From assembly GCF_946476835.1 (NCBI RefSeq), contig NZ_CAMKWA010000003.1, positions 1-64,000 of the forward strand: a DNA stretch of 64,000 nt, in the 5' to 3' direction. The position numbers and the translations under genes are program-made. The notes under the pieces are model-generated. The model made no database searches. It saw only the letters and a list, made by a program, of their open reading frames with translations, and was not told the DNA's origin. Shown piece after piece: positions 55,001-61,914 of the stretch. The first letter of the stretch is position 1; each line of letters starts with the position of its first letter. This DNA comes from an uncultured Neokomagataea sp. Its GTDB lineage: Bacteria > Pseudomonadota > Alphaproteobacteria > Acetobacterales > Acetobacteraceae.

Positions 55001-56557
55001 GGTGTAACGCTGATTTCACCGCCGCCGCATCATGACATTTACTCCATCGAAGATCTTGCGCAGCTTATTTATGATTTGAAGCAGGTGAACCCGACGGCGA
55101 CGGTCACGGTGAAGCTTGTGGCGCGTACGGGTATTGGCACGATTGCTGCGGGTGTGGCGAAGGCTAATGCCGATGCGATCCTGATTTCTGGTCATTCTGG
55201 CGGTACGGGGGCAAGCCCTCAGTCTTCGATCCATTATGCGGGTCTGCCATGGGAAATGGGGCTGAGCGAGGCGCATCAGGTGCTGATGCTGAACCGGCTG
55301 CGTCATCGTTTGGTGTTGCGTACGGATGGCGGCATCAAGACGGGCCGTGACGTGGTGATGGCGGCGATGCTGGGTGCTGAAGAATTCGGCATTGGTACGG
55401 CGGCGTTGGTCGCTATGGGCTGCATCATGGTGCGTCAGTGTCACTCCAATACATGCCCAGTGGGTGTGTGTGTGCAGGATGAACGTCTGCGTGAGAAGTT
55501 TGATGGTTCGCCAGAAAAGGTGATCAATCTCTTCACGCTGATCGCAGAAGATGTACGTCATATTCTGGCAGATTTGGGTGTTCGCTCATTGAAGGATGTG
55601 ATTGGGCGTACGGATCTGTTGCGCCAGGTGTCACGTGGTGCAGATTATCTGGATGACTTGGATCTGAACTCTTTGTTGGTTCAGGCGGACCCGGGTGAGC
55701 ATGCACGTTATTGCACCCGTGAAGGGCGTAATGAAGTGCCTGACACCTTGGATGCGGACATCATGGCGGATGCGCGTCCGCTCTTCTCCCGCCGTGAGAA
55801 GCTGCATCTGCATTACACGGTGCAAAACACACATCGTGCAATCGGCACGCGGGTATCGGGTGAGATTACGCGTCAGTTCGGTATGGATACCTTGCCGGAA
55901 GGGCATTTGACGCTTTCTTTGCGTGGGTCTGCAGGTCAGTCTCTTGGCGCTTTTGCGGTGAAGGGGCTGAAGCTGGACGTTGAAGGCGATGCCAATGATT
56001 ACGTTGGTAAGGGCTTGTCCGGTGCGACGATTGTGGTGCGTAAGCCCCCCTCTGCGCCGTGGCGTTCGGAAGAAAACTCCATCATCGGAAACACCGTTTT
56101 GTATGGTGCGACGAGTGGTAAGCTCTTTGCCGCAGGGCAGGCTGGTGAGCGCTTTGCTGTGCGTAACTCAGGTGCGGTTACCGTTATTGAGGGCTGTGGC
56201 TCTAATGGCTGTGAGTACATGACCGGCGGTACAGTTGTGATCTTGGGTGATACGGGAGACAACTTTGGTGCAGGCTTTACGGGCGGTATGGCGTATGTGC
56301 TGGATCGCTCAGGCCGTTTCGAAGCGCAGATCAATACGGATACCGTGATGTTGAGCCGTGTTGTGCCCGGTAGCCGTTGGGATCAAGAATTGCGTGCGCT
56401 TGTTGAAGCACATGTGCATGAAACCGGAAGCACTTATGCAGAAGATCTGCTGCATTGTTGGGAACAAACGCTGGAGCAGTTCTGGCACGTTGTACCGCGT
56501 GACTATGCCAAGGTGATTGGTTACGTGCAGGAAGACTTATCCAAGCTCTCTGCTTAG
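52046..56557 (+). CDS. gltB: Glutamate synthase (NADPH) large subunit GltB
   Basis: Transfers the glutamine amide to 2-oxoglutarate. About 1500 residues, standard length: class II glutaminase with nucleophile Cys (RDSCGVG, after a short propeptide that is normally cleaved), central domain, FMN synthase domain (GLGISLGALSPEAHE-like segment, SGHSGGTGASP), Fe-S cysteines GCIMVRQCHSNTCPVGVC, and C-terminal beta-helix GXGXG domain. ATG 52046 has GGAG 8 bases before it; GTG 52037, overlapping the gltD stop, would add three residues. Confidence 0.96.
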   Translation: MTNFTAEYAANVKRLEGLYDPSQERDSCGVGLVAALDGQPSRAVVKAGIEALGNIWHRGAVDADGKTGDGAGIHVEVPQDFFADAVQSSAQDDTIDGRIAVGMIFLPKTDLGAQERGRQIVETEVLNFGYGIYGWRQVPIDASCIGEKANQTRPEIEQIMIRNALGSDEETFERDLYVIRRRIERRATQDHVDLYVCSLSCRSLIYKGMFLAENLTDFYPDLLDERFVSRFAIYHQRYSTNTFPTWKLAQPFRKVAHNGEINTISGNTNWMRSHETRLSHPNLNPYLDDLKPVIQASGSDTAALDNVFELLTFAGRDAPMAKTLLVPASAGADSSMSEKSRAMFRYCNAVMEPWDGPAALCATDGRWIIAGLDRAGLRPLRYSITTDNLLIVGSETGMVRVPESRVQRRGRLGPGQTLALDLQDARLYQPEEVLEMLSDRQDYSEWTQRITDIAPVVRDTSEPDGPEGEVLRRLQVSVSLTHEELETILHPMVETAAEALGSMGDDTPLQVLSKTQRGLSNYFRQDFSQVTNPPIDSLRETRVMSLITRLGNLGNVLDQSPEQCDLLQLPSPVLTIGEFDALRRVCGENAAVIDCTFSAAEGEEGLRAAIASIRAQAEEHVRCGCSHLFLTDENVSAERAGIPMVLATAAVHVHLVRTSLRTFTSLNVRSSGAIDVHAIAVTIGVGATTVNPSLAQHCIADRLRRGLFGAMTIREAMERYRKAVDKGLLKIMSKFGISIISAYRGGYNFEAIGLSRALVAEFFPGMPSRISGIGLPGIARNILKAHKQAWDQKVEALPIGGRYKLRRKGETHAFSGQLVHMLQSAVTANSFTLYKRYADGVRQTAPVALRDLLDFKPAHAPIPIDDVESITQIRRRLVAPGISLGALSPEAHETLAIAMNRIGAKSDSGEGGEDPIRATPRPNGDNASSAIKQVASGRFGVTAQYLNDCREIEIKMAQGAKPGEGGQLPGFKVTELIGRLRHATPGVTLISPPPHHDIYSIEDLAQLIYDLKQVNPTATVTVKLVARTGIGTIAAGVAKANADAILISGHSGGTGASPQSSIHYAGLPWEMGLSEAHQVLMLNRLRHRLVLRTDGGIKTGRDVVMAAMLGAEEFGIGTAALVAMGCIMVRQCHSNTCPVGVCVQDERLREKFDGSPEKVINLFTLIAEDVRHILADLGVRSLKDVIGRTDLLRQVSRGADYLDDLDLNSLLVQADPGEHARYCTREGRNEVPDTLDADIMADARPLFSRREKLHLHYTVQNTHRAIGTRVSGEITRQFGMDTLPEGHLTLSLRGSAGQSLGAFAVKGLKLDVEGDANDYVGKGLSGATIVVRKPPSAPWRSEENSIIGNTVLYGATSGKLFAAGQAGERFAVRNSGAVTVIEGCGSNGCEYMTGGTVVILGDTGDNFGAGFTGGMAYVLDRSGRFEAQINTDTVMLSRVVPGSRWDQELRALVEAHVHETGSTYAEDLLHCWEQTLEQFWHVVPRDYAKVIGYVQEDLSKLSA

Positions 56558-56584
56558 TTTTCTCTGTTAGCGAGAGACTTTAAG

Positions 56585-56628
56585 AAAAGCCCGTTCTTTC
56601 CGTTATTCGCGGAAGAGCGGGCTTTTTT
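56585..56628 (+). terminator. Intrinsic terminator after gltB
   Basis: AAAGCCCGTTCTTTCCG (from 56586) pairs with CGGAAGAGCGGGCTTT, interrupted by one bulge and one wobble, with a short ATT-rich loop and a T6 end. Strong terminator for gltDB; the A run on the left could also serve the opposite strand. Confidence 0.88.
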
Positions 56629-56667
56629 ATCGGGTGTTGAGAGGGTGTAGAAAGATGTGTTCATGGT

Positions 56668-56712
56668 CTTATGGTCCCTGCTGAAGCTTGGATATCAGCA
56701 AGGGACCATAAG
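56668..56712. other. Long stem-loop between gltB and gntP
   Basis: CTTATGGTCCCT-GCTGA (56668-56684) pairs with TCAGC-A-AGGGACCATAAG (56695-56712): 17 pairs with one unpaired A and a 10-base loop. T6 follows only 7 bases downstream on the plus strand, and none on the minus strand. It sits between convergent genes, beyond the gltB terminator. Confidence 0.75.
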
Positions 56713-56742
56713 GCCGTATTTTTTGGGAGAAGCTGTGCTGCT

Positions 56743-58083
56743 TTAGATCACGACAGAGACAAGCAAGGCAAAGAGTAGGCCAAAGACGGAGATTAGCGTT
56801 TCCAGCACAGACCATGTTTTGAGCGTTTGTGGGACCGTTAGGCCAAGATACTCTTTAATTTGCCAAAAGCCTGCGTCGTTCATGGGGCCGAGAGCCACGG
56901 AGCCAGCGCCGGTGACGAGTACCATAAGTTCTGGGGATACGCCGTGTGTATGGGCTAAAATAGGGCCCATAATGCTGGAGGCCGTAGCCATGGAAACGGT
57001 GGAAGAACCACATGCTACACGCACAATGACGGCGAGGAGCCAGCCGAGCAGCAGCATAGGCATATGAATGCTCAGTGCAGCATCAGTAATGGCTTTAGAA
57101 ACGCCGCTATCAATTAATTCTCGGCCGAAGCCCCCACCCGCGCCAACGAGCAGCATGATCAGAGCCGTTGGAGCTAGACACTCATTCGTGAAGCGCAAGA
57201 TGGTTTCACGGGAGAAGCCACGGGCGAGGCCGAGCACGTAAAATGAGAGGATGGTGGCAACGGCAAGGGCGATGTCCGTATTGCCGAAGAAATGGAGCGC
57301 TTGGTTGATGCCGCTATGAGGAGCGCTGATGCTATCGGCGGAGGATCCGAGGAACATCAGTACGACGGGCAATAAGATCGTAATGACCGTTGCGCTGAAG
57401 CTGGGTAGGTTTTCTGGGGGAGTTGTTTTCAGGAATTGTGCAGCGAGTGGGTTGTGCTCGGTAAGGGGGACGTGTTTGGCGGCAAAACGTCCAAACAGTG
57501 GGCCCGCGATAATGGCAATGGGCGTGCCAATGAGAATACCGAAGAAGATCGTCCGTCCGATATTGGCATGATAAGCCGACAGAGCCAGCAAAGTGGCGGG
57601 GTGTGGCGGTATCAAGGCATGGGTGACAGATAGGGCTGCTCCCATGGGGAGTGCGACTTGTAAGAGGGGGGTTTTGGTCCGGTCGGCCAAAACGAAGGCG
57701 AGCGGGATCAGCAATACAAAGCCGATTTCGAAGAAAACAGGGAGACCGACGAGGAGACCAATGACCATCATCGCCCAGTCCACGCGGTTGCGCCCAGCGA
57801 GGTCAGACACGGTCAGGGCGATGCGATCGGCACCGCCGGACTCTGTCAGCATTTTTCCTAGCATAGTGCCAAGTGCGATGACCGTGCCGACATGACCCAA
57901 CACATGGCCTGCGCCATTCTCAAACGACGCAACGACTTGGTCTGCCGGCATACCCGCGATGAGTGCGAGAATAATGGAAACAGAAAAGAGCGTGATGAAG
58001 GGGTTCAACCGCAACCGGGCGATGAGGACAATCAAGGCGAGGATGGAGCCTACGACGAGGCACAGCGCAAAGGGGATACTCAT
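56743..58083 (-). CDS. GntP-family gluconate:H+ symporter
   Basis: 446-residue permease with about 12-14 helices. GLPVFFEIGFVLLIPLAF, HALIPPHPATLL, VRVACGSSTVSMATASSI and GPMNDAGFWQIKEYLGL are diagnostic for GntP/GntT-type transporters of gluconate and related sugar acids, which acetic acid bacteria excrete and re-import. ATG 58083 is preferred to 58089. No kinase or gluconate regulator is adjacent. Confidence 0.93.
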   Translation of the reverse strand: MSIPFALCLVVGSILALIVLIARLRLNPFITLFSVSIILALIAGMPADQVVASFENGAGHVLGHVGTVIALGTMLGKMLTESGGADRIALTVSDLAGRNRVDWAMMVIGLLVGLPVFFEIGFVLLIPLAFVLADRTKTPLLQVALPMGAALSVTHALIPPHPATLLALSAYHANIGRTIFFGILIGTPIAIIAGPLFGRFAAKHVPLTEHNPLAAQFLKTTPPENLPSFSATVITILLPVVLMFLGSSADSISAPHSGINQALHFFGNTDIALAVATILSFYVLGLARGFSRETILRFTNECLAPTALIMLLVGAGGGFGRELIDSGVSKAITDAALSIHMPMLLLGWLLAVIVRVACGSSTVSMATASSIMGPILAHTHGVSPELMVLVTGAGSVALGPMNDAGFWQIKEYLGLTVPQTLKTWSVLETLISVFGLLFALLVSVVI

Positions 58084-58266
58084 GATCACGTATCCTGAAA
58101 AGGAATGTCCTATGAGGGCTAACGCCTTTTCAGGTCACTCGCCAAGGGTGGTTGGGGGGAATGCAGGCGATATCCCGTGATTGTGAAAAAGATGGCGGGC
58201 CTGTCATGAAGTCTTAAGTGAAGAGACCCGTTTGACGGTTGGGGCTGGGCGTCTAATATCAGGTGT

Positions 58267-60105
58267 ATGACATACGATCTTTTTTCCCGCCCGTTTTCTG
58301 TTGCTTCTGCCGCTTCGGGGCAGGGGGTGTCTCATGCTGGGGTGGATACTCCCCCACGATGGGATTTGAGTGATTTGTATGCATCGGTTGATGATCCTCA
58401 GATCACGTCGGATTTTGACGCTTTAGAGCGTGAGGCTCAGGCGTTTGCTCAGGCATGGAAAGGTAAGCTGGGCGAGAGCGATGCGCGGGCTTTGGCTAAG
58501 GCTTTTGCTGTTTATGAGCAAATTGAAGAAGGCTTGGGCCGTATTGGATCGTTTGCGCAGCTAGGTTTTGCGGCACATACGACGGACCCTGTGTGGGGGC
58601 GCTTTTCTCAAGGTGTGCAAGAGCGTTTGACGGATATTTCCGGCCATTTGCTGTTCTTTACGCTGGAACTGAACCGCTTGGACGATGCGCAGGTTGAGGC
58701 TCTTTTGGCTGCGCCTGATATGGAAAAATGGCGTCCATACCTGCGGGATTTGCGGGTGTTTCGTCCGTATCAACTGTCGGATGAGGTTGAACAGGTCCTG
58801 ATGGATAAATCTGTCACGGGGCGTAATGCGTGGAATCGTCTTTTTGATGAGACAATGGCGGAACTAACGGTGAGCTTGGATGGTACGACGCGCCCCCTGG
58901 GGGATGCGTTTAATGCTTTGACCAGCAGTGATCGGACGCGCCGGGCGCAGGCCGCAGAGCAGATTAGCCATGTTCTGGGCCAGAACTCGCGGTTGCTCAC
59001 GCAGATTACCAATACCTTGGCAAAAGATAAGGCCATTACGGATAAGATGCGGGGCTATCCACGTCCGACATCGTCGCGCAATCGGGCGAATATGGTGGAA
59101 GATGACGTGGTAGATGCATTGGTATCTGCTGTGGATGAGGCCTATCCGCGTTTGTCCCATCGGTATTATGCGCTGAAGGCTAAGTGGTTGGGGCTGGAGA
59201 CATTGGAGCATTGGGACCGTAATGCGCCTTTGCCCGGTGTTGTGGATGCTGATCTGTCATGGCGCGAGGGCTGTGGGATCGTACGTGATGCTTACACGCA
59301 ATTTGACCCTGAGTTGGGTGAGCTTGTAGAGCGCTTTCTTGATAAGCCATGGATTGATGCGGCGGCGGTACCGGGGAAATCCTCTGGTGCGTTTGCGCAT
59401 CCAGTGACGCCTTCAGTGCACCCATATATTTTGATGAACTATCATGGCCGTGCGCGTGATGTGATGACGCTTGCGCATGAGCTCGGGCATGGGGTTCATC
59501 AGATTTTGGCGGGAGGGGCGCAAGGCTATTTGAATGCGTCCACACCGCTAACTTTGGCGGAAACAGCTTCTGTTTTTGGTGAGATGCTGACGTTTCAATC
59601 GCTTTTAGAGCGTGAGACGGACCCTGCGCGCCGCCGTTTGCTCTTGGCCTCAAAGGTTGAGGACATGCTCAATACGGTGGTGCGTCAGGTGGCGTTCTAT
59701 CAGTTTGAGGTCAAGGTTCATGATGAGCGTGCGCGTGGAGAGTTGTCTGCGGAGAAGCTTGGCGCAATATGGCGTGAGGTACAGGAGCGAAGCTTAGGTC
59801 CGGCTTTTAACTTTACACCGGATTACGATCATTACTGGTCTTATATTCCGCATTTCGTACACTCGCCGTTTTATGTGTATGCGTATGCTTTCGGGGATTG
59901 CTTGGTGAATGCGCTATACGGTGTGTACCGTGCGCAGCCAGATGGGTTTTCAGAGAAATATCGCACCATGCTGAAGGCGGGTGGTACGCTGCGCCATAAG
60001 GAGCTTTTGGCTCCATTTGGGTTGGATGCGTCTCAGCCCGATTTTTGGAAAACAGGGTTGGACGTTATCTCTGGGCTGATTGATCAGCTTGAGCAGGAAG
60101 GGTGA
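58267..60105 (+). CDS. M3 family oligoendopeptidase (PepF-type)
   Basis: Zinc peptidase of the thimet/oligoendopeptidase F group, cleaving short peptides in the cytoplasm. 612 residues, mostly helical, with the zinc motif HELGH (404-408) in LAHELGHGVHQIL and the third ligand Glu in LAETASVFGEM. The C-terminal FTPDYDHYWSYIPHFV segment with catalytic Tyr/His is intact. An ABC1-kinase-like gene follows after 6 bases. Confidence 0.92.
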   Translation: MTYDLFSRPFSVASAASGQGVSHAGVDTPPRWDLSDLYASVDDPQITSDFDALEREAQAFAQAWKGKLGESDARALAKAFAVYEQIEEGLGRIGSFAQLGFAAHTTDPVWGRFSQGVQERLTDISGHLLFFTLELNRLDDAQVEALLAAPDMEKWRPYLRDLRVFRPYQLSDEVEQVLMDKSVTGRNAWNRLFDETMAELTVSLDGTTRPLGDAFNALTSSDRTRRAQAAEQISHVLGQNSRLLTQITNTLAKDKAITDKMRGYPRPTSSRNRANMVEDDVVDALVSAVDEAYPRLSHRYYALKAKWLGLETLEHWDRNAPLPGVVDADLSWREGCGIVRDAYTQFDPELGELVERFLDKPWIDAAAVPGKSSGAFAHPVTPSVHPYILMNYHGRARDVMTLAHELGHGVHQILAGGAQGYLNASTPLTLAETASVFGEMLTFQSLLERETDPARRRLLLASKVEDMLNTVVRQVAFYQFEVKVHDERARGELSAEKLGAIWREVQERSLGPAFNFTPDYDHYWSYIPHFVHSPFYVYAYAFGDCLVNALYGVYRAQPDGFSEKYRTMLKAGGTLRHKELLAPFGLDASQPDFWKTGLDVISGLIDQLEQEG

Positions 60106-60111
60106 TCTCTC

Positions 60112-61467
60112 ATGGCGCGTGATTTGGACGATACCGGTTTTCTGGGGGGGGTTCAGCGCTTTGCGCGGACCTCCGGGGCTGTGGGAGGAATTGCTGCACG
60201 TTTGGCCGGTCATAAGCTGGGTATTGGCGGTAACCGAGCAGGCCATGCAGAGGATTTGAAGGCCGCTTTAGGGAATCTGAAGGGGCCGTTGATGAAGGCG
60301 GCGCAGCTTTTATCAACAATTCCGGGTGCATTGCCGGAAGAGTATGCGAATGAGTTGGCACATTTGCAGGCGAACGCGCCGCCTATGGGCTGGAACTTTG
60401 TGCGCCGTCGTATGCGTGCGGAGCTTGGTGCGAATTGGGAACGGCACTTTCGTTCGTTTAGTCATGACGCTGTGGCCGCGGCCTCTTTGGGGCAGGTGCA
60501 CCGTGCCCGTTTGGTCGATGGGCGCGAGGTGGCGTGTAAGTTGCAATATCCGGACATGCAGGGGGCTGTTGATACGGACCTGAAGCAGTTCAAAGCAGCG
60601 TTGAGTGTGTTTCGGCAGATTGATGGGACCATTCAGCAAGATGAAGTCTATGCTGAACTGTCTGACCGTTTGCGGGAGGAGTTGGATTACCGGCGTGAGG
60701 CCAGTCATCTACGTTTGTACCGCGATATGCTGAAGGATGTGCCAGAAGTTACCGTGCCTTCAACAGTACCAGAACTTTGCACGGGCCGATTGTTGAGTAT
60801 GGAGTGGGTCAGCGGCCGCAGTATGCGCTCCATGCTGGAAGGGGATATGTCACAAGAGTCACGCGATGCGCTGGCGCGGGCTTTGTTTAAGGGGTGGTAC
60901 ACGCCGGTTTATCGTTACGGTGTCATTCATGGTGACCCGCATATGGGTAATTTTACCGTGCGTGATGATGATGGTCTGAATCTGTTAGACTTCGGGGCTA
61001 TTCGTATTTTCTCTCCCCGTTTTGTGGAGGGCGTTGTGCAGTTGTTCAAAGCGCTGCAAACGAATGATGAAGATTTGGCATTTCATGCTTATGCGAAATG
61101 GGGCTTCCAGAATATCTCGCGTGATACGGCGCAGGTGCTGAATGAATGGGCGCGCTTTTTCTATCGTCCGCTTATGACGGATCGGGTGTGCTCCATGCAG
61201 GAGAGCAATGATCCGGCGGAAGCTAAGGAAGTCTTAGGGCGTGTGTATGAGGGTTTGAAGCGCACGGGTGGGGTGAAGTTGCCGCGTGAATTTGTGCTTT
61301 TAGATCGTTCAGCCATTGGCTTGGGGAGCGCATTTTTGAAGTTGGGTGCGCGTTTGAACTGGCATGAAATGTTTCAGGAGTTGATTGAAGGTTTCAGCGT
61401 GGAGGCATTGGAGGCGCGTCAGCGAGATGCCCTGCTGCGTGCTGAGGTACCTGCGCCTTTAGCTTAA
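60112..61467 (+). CDS. ABC1/UbiB (AarF) family atypical kinase-like protein
   Basis: 451 residues, related to UbiB/Coq8 proteins that support ubiquinone synthesis. KAAQLLSTIPGALP is the family KxGQ motif with Ala for Gly; AAASLGQVHRA is the A-rich loop replacing a P loop; IHGDPHMGNF and LLDFGA are the catalytic and metal segments. The KxAQ variant is usual in one alphaproteobacterial subgroup. It starts 6 bases after pepF. Role in quinone metabolism is inferred from family. Confidence 0.88.
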   Translation: MARDLDDTGFLGGVQRFARTSGAVGGIAARLAGHKLGIGGNRAGHAEDLKAALGNLKGPLMKAAQLLSTIPGALPEEYANELAHLQANAPPMGWNFVRRRMRAELGANWERHFRSFSHDAVAAASLGQVHRARLVDGREVACKLQYPDMQGAVDTDLKQFKAALSVFRQIDGTIQQDEVYAELSDRLREELDYRREASHLRLYRDMLKDVPEVTVPSTVPELCTGRLLSMEWVSGRSMRSMLEGDMSQESRDALARALFKGWYTPVYRYGVIHGDPHMGNFTVRDDDGLNLLDFGAIRIFSPRFVEGVVQLFKALQTNDEDLAFHAYAKWGFQNISRDTAQVLNEWARFFYRPLMTDRVCSMQESNDPAEAKEVLGRVYEGLKRTGGVKLPREFVLLDRSAIGLGSAFLKLGARLNWHEMFQELIEGFSVEALEARQRDALLRAEVPAPLA

Positions 61468-61914
61468 TATCTTCACCCAGTGAGTGATGTGATGATTGGG
61501 AACGAGCATGCCGCAGTCTAATGGGCGGGCATGGTTCGTGCTGGGTGTGTGCGGTTTAAGGCGGCCATCGAGGTTTAGAAGGGCCGTGCATTATGGCGGT
61601 TTTTTGTGTGGGGCGTGCCGTTGTTTCTGGAGACGGATAGTAGTGCGGGCGCGTGGCCTGTTTCTGTGGGCGTGTTTGAAAGATTTTTGTTGTTCCGTAA
61701 GAGATGAACCAGCCCTGCTGGGCAGGCTGCTATGGCTGGTGCGTCCTGTGCGGGTACCAGCCTTATTCGGCGCGCTGAGGGCTGATTTGTGTCGTGGCGA
61801 TTATGCCCTCCCACGCTACGCACAGGCAAAGCCGTGGTAGGCGTTATGTTTCTGACATGGTTTGAAATTACCCAAAAGGATAATGAAACTATATAACATT
61901 TTAAAAATAAATTT
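61468..61914. other. Intergenic region of 447 bases, no gene supported
   Basis: A 114-codon frame (61496-61840) has a composition rich in Arg, Trp and Cys, as expected of random frames, with no recognisable domain. The last 50 bases are AT-rich and probably carry the promoter of the receptor gene. GATAATGA at 61879-61886 resembles half of a Fur box. Confidence 0.5.

Noticed and set aside
61496-61840. 114-codon protein between the ABC1-type gene and the receptor
   Set aside because: Unusual Arg/Trp/Cys content, no domain, and a rival frame on the other strand; cannot be supported as a gene.
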